NCBI RefSeq assembly: GCF_965656765.1
Contig: NZ_CBFHLV010000005.1
Span: 27,230 to 91,229 of the forward strand
Direction of reading: 5' to 3'
From: Marivita sp965656765
Lineage (GTDB): Bacteria > Pseudomonadota > Alphaproteobacteria > Rhodobacterales > Rhodobacteraceae
Length of the DNA: 64,000 nt
Both the position numbers and the translations under genes were made by a program. The notes under the pieces were generated by a model. The model worked only from the letters and a program-made list of their open reading frames with translations. It did not search any database and was not told the origin of the DNA. Below are positions 1 through 8,532 of the stretch, piece by piece; positions within the stretch are counted from its first letter, which is position 1; the number at the start of each line of letters is the position of its first letter.

Positions 1-206
1 CGGAAGAGCAGGTCAAAGCCGCCAGCCAAGCGTATCGCACCTATTTCCGAGCGCAGCCCGGAGATGACGAATATTATCTCGTTGACCATTCGACCTTTAG
101 CTACCTGGTTATGCCTGAGGATGGCTTTGTCGAGTTTTTCCGACGCGAATTGTCGCCCGAGCAGGTTGCCGAGCGCACCTCCTGCTTTCTTGACGCGGCA
201 AGTTAG
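1..206 (+). CDS. senC: SCO1/SenC family copper-binding protein, C-terminal fragment
   Basis: The reading frame is open from the left edge (first full codon at base 3) to a TAG at 204-206, so only about the last 67 residues are in the window. The tail has the SCO-family motif YLVDHSTFSYLV followed by PEDG; the His of this motif is the third copper ligand in SCO1/SenC proteins. SenC (PrrC) proteins are membrane-anchored periplasmic thioredoxin-fold proteins that deliver copper to cytochrome oxidase. In Rhodobacter the gene lies between the sensor kinase regB and the regulator regA, and here it lies 79 bases upstream of a regA-like gene, which supports the call. The truncation is caused by the window edge, not by gene decay. 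Confidence 0.82.
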   Translation, partial: EEQVKAASQAYRTYFRAQPGDDEYYLVDHSTFSYLVMPEDGFVEFFRRELSPEQVAERTSCFLDAAS

Positions 207-285
207 TGGGTCATTTGTCCGTTGATGTTGGAAAATTCGCCGGTAATACTGGTGGATAACGCAAACGCGACGGGAGGGAACCACG

Positions 286-840
286 GTGAGCGAGCGGACT
301 TTGGACGATCTTGGCGATGATAAAAGCCTGCTACTTGTGGATGATGACGAGCCGTTTCTGCGTCGGCTTGCCAAGGCCATGGAAAAGCGGGGCTTCGAAG
401 TCGAGACTGCACAATCCGTGACGGCCGGTTCCGCCATCGCGACAGCCCGCCCCCCAGCCTATGCAGTGGTTGATCTGCGGTTGGAGGATGGTAATGGCCT
501 CGATGTGGTTGAAGTGATCCGCGAGAAACGCCCGGATAGTCGGGTTGTTGTTCTCACAGGCTATGGCGCGATTGCGACGGCGGTTGCTGCGGTCAAGATC
601 GGGGCGACTGACTATTTGTCGAAACCTGCGGATGCAACAGACATCACAAATGCGCTTTTGGCCAAAGGCGACGATCTTCCGCCGCCGCCCGAGAACCCGA
701 TGAGCGCGGATCGCGTCCGTTGGGAGCATATTCAGCGGGTTTACGAACTTTGTGATCGCAACGTGTCAGAGACGGCGCGTCGGTTGAACATGCACCGTCG
801 GACATTGCAGCGGATACTGGCCAAGCGTTCGCCTCGTTGA
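286..840 (+). CDS. regA: RegA/PrrA/ActR-type global redox response regulator
   Basis: A 184-residue two-component response regulator. The receiver domain (residues about 14-125) has the acidic pocket D19-D20-D21, phospho-acceptor D63, T91 and K113. A proline-rich linker (PPPPE) follows, and the C-terminal 25 or so residues form a Fis-type helix-turn-helix (NVSETARRLNMHRRTLQRI). This short receiver plus Fis layout is typical of RegA/PrrA/ActR, which with sensor RegB controls photosynthesis, respiration, nitrogen and carbon fixation genes by redox state. Translation starts at a GTG (286-288) behind a strong GGGAGGG ribosome site at about 272-278. The senC tail just upstream gives the known regB-senC-regA order. 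The protein looks intact. Confidence 0.95.
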   Translation: MSERTLDDLGDDKSLLLVDDDEPFLRRLAKAMEKRGFEVETAQSVTAGSAIATARPPAYAVVDLRLEDGNGLDVVEVIREKRPDSRVVVLTGYGAIATAVAAVKIGATDYLSKPADATDITNALLAKGDDLPPPPENPMSADRVRWEHIQRVYELCDRNVSETARRLNMHRRTLQRILAKRSPR

Positions 841-876
841 TCTAGCGGGAAAGAGTTTACCCAAAGAGCGCTTGTC

Positions 877-1791
877 TCATAACAAGCGCAGCACTTCGTC
901 CAACAGGTTTTGCGCCAAGGGCGAAAGCGGGTTGTGGCGATGGTGTAAAACCAAGAATGAAGAGACGGCGATGTCCTCTTTTATGTCGATGATCGACAAT
1001 CCTGAATTTGTTCGCGTCAAAAGCTGTGCCACCTCGCGTGTTTGAGGGGCTATAGCATCTGTCCCCGCGATATAGCTTAGCGCGATCAGAAGCGACGAAC
1101 TGTTAGTGACCTTGGATGGCGTCGGCAGCTTGTGCTCCAAAAACGATTTTTCGAGCGCGGTGCGGATCGGGGAACCTGGTTCCTGAATGACAAATTCGTA
1201 AGGCAACGTTTCTGATAAAGACACGTGCTGTCCGGCCAGAGGATGTGTGCTTCGAACCACCAACGAAATCTCTTCTTTACGGCCGGGATATGCATGAAAC
1301 GAGCGTGTGTCGTTGTCTGATCCAAGCCGTGCCAATACGAAATCAAAGCGGCCTTCTTCCAAACCGCGGATCAACGCAACCGAAGGTGCGACTTCGATTG
1401 TGGGGTGAATTTCAGGCGCTTTCTGGCGCATCAGGGTCAAGGCCGGAACCAGCGCCCCAACGGCTGGCCCGGTGACAGCACCCACACGCACCGCACCCGC
1501 CAACCCGTGACGGAGTTGGTCCACCTCGTTGCCCAATGCGTCGACCTCGGCGAGGATAATACGGGCGCGACGGACAAAGGCCGCCCCTGCAGGAGTGGCC
1601 ACCATTCCTCTGGGAAGGCGATCAAAGAGCGGCCCACCAGCATCAGCTTCGATATCCGACAGCATTCGGGACGCGGCAGGTTGGGACATTCCGACGGCAT
1701 CGGCGGCCAGTTGAAGTTTGCCGCTGTCATTGATGGCGCGGATCAAACGGAGATGTGACGGTTTAAGGCGATTGGTCAGGACAGAGGTCAT
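877..1791 (-). CDS. LysR-family regulator, GbpR-like, of the adjacent sugar operon
   Basis: About 304 residues with an N-terminal winged helix-turn-helix (LAADAVGMSQPAASRMLSDI, near residues 30-50) and a LysR substrate-binding domain. The gene is divergent from chvE-gguAB. In Agrobacterium the LysR protein GbpR sits divergently beside chvE and controls it in response to L-arabinose, D-galactose and D-fucose, so this is most likely its counterpart. The start is taken at ATG 1791 (MTSVLTNRLKPSHL), which matches the usual beginning of the family; an in-frame ATG at 1806 would add five residues. It ends 36 bases from the convergent regA gene. The ligand is inferred only from the neighbours. Confidence 0.82.
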   Translation of the reverse strand: MTSVLTNRLKPSHLRLIRAINDSGKLQLAADAVGMSQPAASRMLSDIEADAGGPLFDRLPRGMVATPAGAAFVRRARIILAEVDALGNEVDQLRHGLAGAVRVGAVTGPAVGALVPALTLMRQKAPEIHPTIEVAPSVALIRGLEEGRFDFVLARLGSDNDTRSFHAYPGRKEEISLVVRSTHPLAGQHVSLSETLPYEFVIQEPGSPIRTALEKSFLEHKLPTPSKVTNSSSLLIALSYIAGTDAIAPQTREVAQLLTRTNSGLSIIDIKEDIAVSSFLVLHHRHNPLSPLAQNLLDEVLRLL

Positions 1792-1919
1792 GTCGCACCA
1801 TAACATTTTTATTATGGCGGTCGACTATATTTGCATTGGATTGGTATACTTTGCTCGGATACGGATCCTTGCACAAGACAGAGCCGCATTGAAGAGCGTC
1901 TGTCAGGGGAGGAAAAACT
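1792..1919. promoter_or_regulatory. Divergent promoter region between the GbpR-like gene and chvE
   Basis: This 128-base gap must hold the promoters of both divergent genes. It ends in a strong AGGGGAGG ribosome site seven bases before the chvE ATG. A TATACT element at 1845-1850 could be a chvE minus-10 box, but I do not see a convincing minus-35 at the right distance. No clear LysR dyad was found by eye. Confidence 0.45.
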
Positions 1920-2975
1920 ATGACACTTAAAACCGTACTGGTCACCACGGCGTTGGTGACCACGCTGGCAACATCTGCTTACGCAGAAGGCCTTGTCGGC
2001 ATCGCCATGCCCACGAAATCGTCAGCCCGTTGGATTTCTGACGGTGAGTCGATGGTCGAACAGTTCGAAGCGGCTGGTTATGAAACGATCCTGCAATACG
2101 CTGAAGACGATATCCCTAACCAGTTGGCGCAGATCGAGAACATGATTACCAACGGCGTTGACGCGCTGGTGATTGCGGCGATCGACGGGACGACGCTGTC
2201 AAACGCGCTTGAGAACGCAAGCTTTGCCGGGATCGAGGTTATCGCATATGACCGTCTGATCCGCGACAGCGAGCACGTCAGCTACTACGCCACGTTCGAC
2301 AACTTCAAAGTTGGTGTGCAGCAAGCGGAAACACTGGTGTCCGGTCTTGAAGAGCGTTTCCCAGATGCAGAGGCTTGGAACGTTGAATTGTTCGGCGGTT
2401 CGCCCGACGACAACAACGCTTACTTCTTTTATGATGGCGCGATGTCAGTGCTTCAGCCCATGATTGATAGCGGCAAGGTCAATATCGTTTCCGGCCAGAT
2501 GGGCATGGACACGGTGGGCACGTTGCGCTGGGACGGTGCCGTTGCTCAGGCGCGGATGGATAACCTCTTGTCGGCGCATTACACGGACGCGCAGGTGCAC
2601 GGCGTTCTGTCGCCCTATGATGGCCTGTCCATTGGTATCCTGTCCTCGCTCAAGGGTGTTGGCTATGGGTCCGGCGATACGGCCATGCCGATTGTGACGG
2701 GTCAGGATGCCGAAGTTCCATCCGTCAAATCCATGCTGGCGGGCGAACAGTATTCGACAATCTTTAAGGATACGCGCGAACTGGCTCGGGTGACTGTGGG
2801 TATGGTCGAAGCGTTGCTTGAGGGTGGTGAGCCCGAAATCAACGACACAAGCACCTATGACAACGGCGTGAAAGTTATTCCGTCTTACCTGCTTGAGCCG
2901 CTGAAGGTAACAGCGGACAACTGGGAAGAGCGTCTGATCGAGACTGGTTACTACACCATGGACCAGATCAAATAA
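1920..2975 (+). CDS. chvE: ChvE-type periplasmic monosaccharide-binding protein of an ABC importer
   Basis: A 351-residue periplasmic-binding protein of the type I sugar-binding fold. Residues 1-22 are a Sec signal peptide with cleavage after the AYA motif. The mature protein begins with LVGIAMPTKSSARWISDG and contains blocks such as LFGGSPDDNNAYFFYDGA that are characteristic of ChvE/MmsA-associated multiple-sugar binding proteins. ChvE proteins bind D-xylose, L-arabinose, D-galactose, D-glucose and D-fucose and pass them to the GguAB membrane complex. It is the first gene of a plus-strand operon and is followed by the ATPase gene after a 91-base gap holding a hairpin. The downstream arabinose/galactose oxidation genes suggest the physiological cargo. 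Confidence 0.93.
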   Translation: MTLKTVLVTTALVTTLATSAYAEGLVGIAMPTKSSARWISDGESMVEQFEAAGYETILQYAEDDIPNQLAQIENMITNGVDALVIAAIDGTTLSNALENASFAGIEVIAYDRLIRDSEHVSYYATFDNFKVGVQQAETLVSGLEERFPDAEAWNVELFGGSPDDNNAYFFYDGAMSVLQPMIDSGKVNIVSGQMGMDTVGTLRWDGAVAQARMDNLLSAHYTDAQVHGVLSPYDGLSIGILSSLKGVGYGSGDTAMPIVTGQDAEVPSVKSMLAGEQYSTIFKDTRELARVTVGMVEALLEGGEPEINDTSTYDNGVKVIPSYLLEPLKVTADNWEERLIETGYYTMDQIK

Positions 2976-2996
2976 GCGCATTGCGCTGACTGGATG

Positions 2997-3033
2997 GGCG
3001 GACTGGTGTGCACAAGAGGCAGGCCGGTCCGCC
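2997..3033 (+). promoter_or_regulatory. Intercistronic hairpin between chvE and gguA
   Basis: GGCGGAC (2997-3003) pairs with GTCCGCC (3027-3033), and further pairs inside (including G-U pairs) extend the stem to about 11. No U-run follows. In transporter operons such hairpins after the binding-protein gene commonly stabilise the upstream transcript or attenuate readthrough, giving more binding protein than membrane components. Confidence 0.55.
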
Positions 3034-3066
3034 GCCAATTGAAATACAAATTCAAAGGCTGTCGCC

Positions 3067-4587
3067 ATGCAGGAAACGCTGCTGGAAATGCGTTCCATCA
3101 CCAAGACGTTTCCGGGCGTTAAGGCGCTCGATGATGTGTCTCTCAAGGTTCAAACCGGCGAGATTCACGCGATCTGTGGTGAGAATGGCGCAGGTAAATC
3201 GACGCTGATGAAAGTGTTGTCCGGTGTTTATCCGGCCGGCGACTATGAAGGCGAAATTCACTATGATGGCGGGCTGGCGCAGTTTCGGGATATTTCCGAC
3301 AGCGAAGCAAGCGGCATCATTATCATTCACCAGGAATTGGCGCTGGTTCCTCTGCTTTCGATCGCCGAGAACCTGTTTCTGGGCAACGAAAACGCCAAAG
3401 GCGGTGTGATCGACTGGCGTGAGACCAACCAGCGCACCGAAACGCTATTGCGCAAGGTTGGACTGCGGGATGCTCCGACCACACTGGTTGAAAAGCTTGG
3501 TGTCGGGAAACAGCAGCTTGTCGAGATTGCCAAGGCATTGGCCAAAGACGTGCGTCTATTGATCCTTGATGAGCCGACATCGGCGCTTTCGGAAAGCGAC
3601 AGTCAGGCGCTGCTGGACCTCATGCTCGAACTAAAGGCGCAGGGCATGACCCAGATCATCATCAGCCATAAGCTGAATGAAGTGCGCCGCATCGCTGATA
3701 CAGTTACGGTGATCCGTGACGGGCAATCTGTATCAAGCTTTGCCGCAAGCGAGGGTATCACAGAAGACCGCATCGTGCGCGACATGGTGGGCCGGTCGAT
3801 GGAAAACCGTTATCCGCCACGCGCACCCAAGATCGGTGACCGCATCATGCGGGTGAGCGACTGGTCAGTGGCCCATCCGGAACATGCTGATCGGCAGGTA
3901 ATTCGCAACGTTGGGTTCGACGTGCGCGCCGGCGAAGTCGTTGGCATCGCCGGGCTTATGGGCGCTGGGCGTACCGAGTTGGCGATGTCGATCTTTGGGC
4001 AAAGCTGGGGACAGAACATCACCGGCACCGTCGAAATGCATGGCAAGCCCGTAGATGTTTCAACGGTAGGCCAAGCGATTGGCGCTGGGCTTGCGTATGT
4101 CACCGAAGACCGTAAGAGCCTTGGCCTGATCCTTGACGATACCATCACGCGCAACATCACATTGGCCAACCTAAACGAAGTGGCGCGCGGATCAGTACTG
4201 AACGATCACGCTGAAACAGAGGTTGCCGAGAAGTATCGCAAGGATCTGGGCATCCGGACGCCGGGTGTGTTTCAGAAGGTGGTAAATCTGTCGGGCGGAA
4301 ACCAGCAGAAAGTTGTTCTGTCGAAATGGCTCTTTGTAGGGCCAGAGGTTCTGATCCTCGATGAGCCAACACGCGGCATTGACGTGGGCGCGAAATACGA
4401 AATTTACGGCTTGATCAACGACTTGGCCTCCGCCGGGAAAGGCGTGGTTATGATCTCGTCCGAGATGCCAGAACTTCTGGGCATGTGTGACCGGGTCTAC
4501 GTGATGAACGAAGGCGCTTTTGTAGGCGAAATGCCCGCATCTGAGGCCAGTCAGGAGCGCATCATGTCGCTCATCGTGAACGAATAA
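3067..4587 (+). CDS. gguA: Sugar ABC transporter ATP-binding protein (GguA/MmsA)
   Basis: A 506-residue duplicated ATPase of the carbohydrate-uptake transporter-2 class. The first half has Walker A GENGAGKST (residues 38-46), a degenerate signature (GVGKQQLVEIAKAL) and Walker B ILDEPTSAL. The second half has the degenerate P-loop GLMGAGRTEL, the signature LSGGNQQKVVLSKWL and Walker B ILDEPTRGID, the usual asymmetry of the RbsA/XylG/MmsA family. It powers uptake of the sugars captured by ChvE. Start is the ATG at 3067; the GguB permease gene follows after 11 bases. Nothing is missing compared with the family length of about 500. Confidence 0.94.
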   Translation: MQETLLEMRSITKTFPGVKALDDVSLKVQTGEIHAICGENGAGKSTLMKVLSGVYPAGDYEGEIHYDGGLAQFRDISDSEASGIIIIHQELALVPLLSIAENLFLGNENAKGGVIDWRETNQRTETLLRKVGLRDAPTTLVEKLGVGKQQLVEIAKALAKDVRLLILDEPTSALSESDSQALLDLMLELKAQGMTQIIISHKLNEVRRIADTVTVIRDGQSVSSFAASEGITEDRIVRDMVGRSMENRYPPRAPKIGDRIMRVSDWSVAHPEHADRQVIRNVGFDVRAGEVVGIAGLMGAGRTELAMSIFGQSWGQNITGTVEMHGKPVDVSTVGQAIGAGLAYVTEDRKSLGLILDDTITRNITLANLNEVARGSVLNDHAETEVAEKYRKDLGIRTPGVFQKVVNLSGGNQQKVVLSKWLFVGPEVLILDEPTRGIDVGAKYEIYGLINDLASAGKGVVMISSEMPELLGMCDRVYVMNEGAFVGEMPASEASQERIMSLIVNE

Positions 4588-4598
4588 AGGGGGCAGGC

Positions 4599-5828
4599 AT
4601 GTCTGTGGTGGAAAACACTTCCCAAAACGCGGGCTCGACCAGCCGAATCGGGAATTACCTCAAGGCGCATTTGCGCGAATACGGTCTGCTGTTCGCACTG
4701 ATTGCCATTATGGGCTTCTTTCAGATTGTCACGGGCGGCACACTTCTCAAGCCGATCAACCTGACCAACCTTCTGTTGCAGAACAGCTATATCGTCATCA
4801 TGGCGCTAGGGATGCTGGTGGTCATTGTGGCGGGCCATATCGATTTGTCAGTTGGGTCGGTCATGGGCTTTGTTGGTGCATTGGCCGCGGTCATGATCGT
4901 CAACTACGAGATGTCCATCGCTTTGACGATGGTGACCTGTATTGTTGTTGGCGCGATCATTGGCGGGGCGCAGGGATACTGGATTGCCTATTGGAAAATC
5001 CCCTCGTTCATTGTGACATTGGCCGGGATGCTTGTGTTTCGCGGTTTGTCGCTTTGGTTGCTTGAAGGCCAATCTGTCGGCCCATTTCCGCGCGAATTTC
5101 AGGTTATTGCGACGGGGTTCGTGCCCGATATTCTGCCGGGTGGCGAAGCGTTCAAGGGCTTATTCGGTGTGCGTAATTTCAACATGCTGGCCTTTGCCAC
5201 GGGTATCGTTGCTGCCAGCTGGGTTGTTTGGTCGGGACTGCGCCAACGTGCGCGGAACAAGGCCTACGGGATAGAAGATGAACCCCGCGCATTCTTTGTC
5301 GCGCGTATTGCTATCATCGCAATCGCGCTGATCTTTATCCTCTACAAGCTGGCAACATTCAGAGGCTTGCCGAACGTGCTGCTGACGATGGGCGTTTTGA
5401 CTATCATCTATGCTTTCATCACTGAACGCACTGTTCTGGGCCGTCGCATCTATGCATTAGGCGGCAACGAAAAGGCGGCCAAGCTTTCGGGGATCAAAAC
5501 CGAACGGCTGACTTTTTTGGCCTTCGTCAACATGGGCATTCTTGCTGCCATTGCTGGGCTGGTTTTTGCCGCACGTTTGAACACCGCCACGCCGAAGGCC
5601 GGGTTCGCGCTGGAGCTGGATGTTATTGCCGCCGTTTTTATCGGTGGTGCGTCCATGTCAGGTGGCGTTGGAAAGATTGTCGGTGCCGTCGTCGGTGCAT
5701 TCCTGATGGGGGTTTTGAACAACGGTATGTCGATTATGGGGATCGGCATCGACTATCAGCAGATGATCAAAGGCCTCGTCTTGCTCGCCGCCGTGATCTT
5801 TGACGTCTACAACAAGAAAAAGGGCTAG
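4599..5828 (+). CDS. gguB: Sugar ABC transporter permease (GguB/MmsB)
   Basis: A 409-residue inner-membrane permease of the CUT2 class, with about ten hydrophobic segments. It contains the conserved AGHIDLSVGSVMGFVGA block near residue 85 and a late glycine-rich segment (VFIGGASMSGGVGKIVGAVVGA), both typical of XylH/RbsC/MmsB. It forms the membrane channel for the ChvE-GguA system. The start ATG is at 4599, 11 bases after gguA, and the stop is four bases before the arabonate dehydratase start at 5833, so transport and catabolism are transcribed together. Confidence 0.94.
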   Translation: MSVVENTSQNAGSTSRIGNYLKAHLREYGLLFALIAIMGFFQIVTGGTLLKPINLTNLLLQNSYIVIMALGMLVVIVAGHIDLSVGSVMGFVGALAAVMIVNYEMSIALTMVTCIVVGAIIGGAQGYWIAYWKIPSFIVTLAGMLVFRGLSLWLLEGQSVGPFPREFQVIATGFVPDILPGGEAFKGLFGVRNFNMLAFATGIVAASWVVWSGLRQRARNKAYGIEDEPRAFFVARIAIIAIALIFILYKLATFRGLPNVLLTMGVLTIIYAFITERTVLGRRIYALGGNEKAAKLSGIKTERLTFLAFVNMGILAAIAGLVFAARLNTATPKAGFALELDVIAAVFIGGASMSGGVGKIVGAVVGAFLMGVLNNGMSIMGIGIDYQQMIKGLVLLAAVIFDVYNKKKG

Positions 5829-5832
5829 GGGC

Positions 5833-7575
5833 ATGACATTCAAACCTGCCGAATGGCCCCGCAAGCTGAGATCTGCCGAGTGGTATACCGGAAGCACCAA
5901 GGACGTGATCTACCATCGTGGTTGGATGAAGAATCAGGGCTATCCGGATGACCTGTTCGATGGGCGGCCCATCATCGGCATTCTGAACACCTGGTCGGAC
6001 ATGACGCCCTGCAATGGCCACCTGCGGGAATTGGCGGAAAAGGTCAAAGCGGGCATTTGGGAAGCTGGTGGTTTTCCAATGGAAGTGCCGGTTTTTTCGG
6101 CGTCTGAAAACACGTTCCGGCCCACGGCGATGATGTTCCGTAACCTTGCGGCGCTGAGCATTGAAGAACAGATCAGAGGCCAGCCTATGGATGGCTGTGT
6201 CCTGATGGTCGGGTGTGACAAGACCACGCCAAGCCTGCTTATGGCGGCGGCCTCGTGCGACTTGCCTTCGATTGTCGTGACAGGCGGGCCGATGCTGAAC
6301 GGCTGGTTCCAAGGTGAACGCGTCGGCGCGGGCACCCATCTGTGGCGCTTTTCCGAAGCGGTGAAGGCCGGTGAGATGACGCAGGAAGAATTCCTGAACG
6401 CGGAATCAGCCGTGACCCGATCGTCGGGCACCTGCAACACGATGGGCACGGCGTCATCGATGGCCAGCATGTCCGAGGCGCTTGGCATGGCGTTGTCGGG
6501 TAATGCGGCGATCCCGGCCGTCGATAGCCGTCGCCGAGTCATGGCGCAACTTTCTGGTCGCCGGATCGTGCAGATGGTCAAGGACGATCTCAAACCCTCT
6601 GACATCCTGACGCGTGAGGCGTTCGAAAACGCGATCCGCTGTAATGGCGCTGTTGGGGGATCGACCAATACGGTGGTACATATGCTGGCCATCGCGGGCC
6701 GTGTCGGCGTGGATATCACGCTTGACGACTGGGACCGCTGTGGGCGCGATATCTCGACAATCCTGAACCTTCAGCCTTCGGGCGAATACCTGATGGAAGA
6801 GTTCTTCTATGCGGGCGGTTTACCTGTTGTCCTGAAGCGTTTGGCTGAAGCCGGGAAGCTGCACAAAGACGCTCTTACCGTGTCGGGTCTGACCCTGTGG
6901 GATGAAGTCAAAGATGCCGTGAACTGGAACGAGGACGTGATCCGCCCGGTTGATAACCCCCTGACGGACAAGGGTGGCATCGCGGTTCTCAAGGGTAATC
7001 TTGCACCCAAGGGCGCGATCCTGAAACCCTCTGCCGCCACGCCCGCGCTGATGCAGCATCGGGGCCGCGCCGTCGTGTTTGAGGATATCGACGACTACAA
7101 GGCCAAGATCAACGATGAAGCGCTGGACATAGACGAGACCTGCATCATGGTGCTTAAGAATTGTGGTCCCAAGGGCTATCCCGGGATGGCCGAGGTCGGC
7201 AATATGGGTCTCCCGCCCAAGGTGCTCAAGAAGGGCATCAAGGACATGATCCGCATTTCCGACGCGCGCATGTCGGGCACCGCCTATGGCACAGTGATCC
7301 TGCACACATCGCCCGAGGCGGCGGCTGGTGGGCCGCTTGCCGTGGTTCAGACTGGCGACATGATCGAAGTGGATGTCGCGGGGCGGCGCTTGCATCTGGA
7401 TGTTTCGGAGACCGAACTTGCGGAGCGCCTCGCTGCATGGACGCCCCGGCATGAGCGGGCAGACAGTGGCTATGCTTGGTTGCATCAGCAACACGTCGAA
7501 GGTGCAGATACTGGGGCGGATCTGGATTTCCTCAAGGGATGCCGGGGCGCGCCCGTTGGAAAGGACAGTCACTGA
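5833..7575 (+). CDS. L-arabinonate dehydratase (IlvD/Edd family, AraC type)
   Basis: A 580-residue dehydratase of the IlvD/Edd family, which uses an iron-sulfur cluster and Mg2+ to convert L-arabonate (and probably D-fuconate or D-galactonate) to the 2-keto-3-deoxy acid. The three cluster cysteines lie in TPCNGH (C60), GCDKTTP and SSGTCNTMGTA. The length and these sites match characterised L-arabinonate dehydratases of about 579 residues. An in-frame ATG at 5800 overlaps gguB, but the start at 5833 with upstream AGGGG fits the family N-terminus (MTFKPAEWPRKLRSAEWYTG). It is followed with a four-base ATGA overlap by the sugar 1-dehydrogenase gene. Genes 5833-10982 together make a nearly complete non-phosphorylative arabinose pathway. 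Confidence 0.88.
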   Translation: MTFKPAEWPRKLRSAEWYTGSTKDVIYHRGWMKNQGYPDDLFDGRPIIGILNTWSDMTPCNGHLRELAEKVKAGIWEAGGFPMEVPVFSASENTFRPTAMMFRNLAALSIEEQIRGQPMDGCVLMVGCDKTTPSLLMAAASCDLPSIVVTGGPMLNGWFQGERVGAGTHLWRFSEAVKAGEMTQEEFLNAESAVTRSSGTCNTMGTASSMASMSEALGMALSGNAAIPAVDSRRRVMAQLSGRRIVQMVKDDLKPSDILTREAFENAIRCNGAVGGSTNTVVHMLAIAGRVGVDITLDDWDRCGRDISTILNLQPSGEYLMEEFFYAGGLPVVLKRLAEAGKLHKDALTVSGLTLWDEVKDAVNWNEDVIRPVDNPLTDKGGIAVLKGNLAPKGAILKPSAATPALMQHRGRAVVFEDIDDYKAKINDEALDIDETCIMVLKNCGPKGYPGMAEVGNMGLPPKVLKKGIKDMIRISDARMSGTAYGTVILHTSPEAAAGGPLAVVQTGDMIEVDVAGRRLHLDVSETELAERLAAWTPRHERADSGYAWLHQQHVEGADTGADLDFLKGCRGAPVGKDSH

Positions 7576-8498
7576 TGAAAATTGCACTTGTCGGGATTGG
7601 AAAAATCGCGGTGGACCAGCATGTGCCGGCGATTTCTGGCAGTGCCGACTGGGAGCTGGCTGCAACAGTTAGCCGTCATGGCACGGTCGATGGTGTTGAG
7701 GCCTTTGCCGACATGGCTGAAATGCTAGAGGCGCGGTCCGACATTCGCGTTGTGTCTTTGTGCCTGCCTCCGGTGCCAAGGTTCGAGTATGCGATGCAGG
7801 CCCTAAAGGCTGGGCGGCAGGTGATGTTGGAAAAACCACCGGGCGCGACGATTGCAGAATGCCATGCGCTTGAGGCTGCTGCGCGCGACGCGGGTCTGTC
7901 GATCTATGCGACATGGCATTCGCGGCATGCCGACATGGTTGCCGCAGCAAAGGCCTGGCTGGCGGACAAAGAGCTGCTGTCGCTGACCGTAACCTGGAAA
8001 GAAGATGTGCGCCGCTGGCATCCCGGGCAAGCCTGGATCTGGGAGCCGGGCGGGCTGGGTGTGTTTGATCCGGGAATCAACGCGCTGTCCATCGTGACCG
8101 AAATTCTGCCCGACGACATTCACGTGACCAAGGCCGAATTGGATATTCCAACGAACTGCCAGACGCCGATTGGCGCGCATATCGCGTTCCACCACCCTAA
8201 AGGTGCCCAGGTCAGTGCCGTGTTCGACTGGCGACAGGAGGGCGACCAGACTTGGGAGATTGAAGCCGTGACGGAAGTCGGAACGCTTAAACTCAGTGAT
8301 GGCGGTGCGGTGATGGAAGTTGACGGCATGCGAACCGGCGATGCCGCACCCTTGGGTGGTGAATATCCCCGGCTTTATGACCGCATGGCACAGCTGGTCC
8401 GCAAGGGTGAGATTGACATGGATCTGCGCCCGATGACGCTGGCCACCGATGCGCTGGCGCTTGGCCGCCGCAACCCGACTGACCCATTTTTCGACTAG
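7575..8498 (+). CDS. L-arabinose / D-galactose 1-dehydrogenase (Gfo/Idh/MocA family)
   Basis: A 307-residue NAD(P)-dependent dehydrogenase. It has an N-terminal Rossmann motif (MKIALVGIGKIAVDQHVPAI), the catalytic-region EKPPGAT, and a C-terminal Gfo/Idh domain with HRPGQAWIWEPGG-type sequence. The length and these motifs resemble the L-arabinose 1-dehydrogenase of Azospirillum brasilense and rhizobial galactose dehydrogenase (about 308 residues), which oxidise the aldose to the gamma-lactone. The start ATG at 7575 overlaps the stop of the dehydratase gene. No lactonase gene is found in the operon; lactone opening could be spontaneous or encoded elsewhere. Specificity between arabinose and galactose cannot be read from the sequence. 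Confidence 0.86.
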   Translation: MKIALVGIGKIAVDQHVPAISGSADWELAATVSRHGTVDGVEAFADMAEMLEARSDIRVVSLCLPPVPRFEYAMQALKAGRQVMLEKPPGATIAECHALEAAARDAGLSIYATWHSRHADMVAAAKAWLADKELLSLTVTWKEDVRRWHPGQAWIWEPGGLGVFDPGINALSIVTEILPDDIHVTKAELDIPTNCQTPIGAHIAFHHPKGAQVSAVFDWRQEGDQTWEIEAVTEVGTLKLSDGGAVMEVDGMRTGDAAPLGGEYPRLYDRMAQLVRKGEIDMDLRPMTLATDALALGRRNPTDPFFD

Positions 8499-8532
8499 GG
8501 CGCAGGTTACCCACAATATCAAAGGACATTCC

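Noticed and set aside
1..206. senC as a truncated pseudogene
   Set aside because: The frame is open to the left edge and the visible end matches the family, so the gene is simply cut by the window.
1841..1852. TTGGTATACTTT in the chvE promoter, similar to the GntR operator
   Set aside because: Only the left half matches; the right half breaks the palindrome. The TATACT part is better read as a possible minus-10 element, and this operon has its own LysR regulator.
5881..5890. TGGTATACCG inside the arabonate dehydratase gene
   Set aside because: It is coding sequence for conserved residues (Trp-Tyr-Thr-Gly) and is not fully palindromic.
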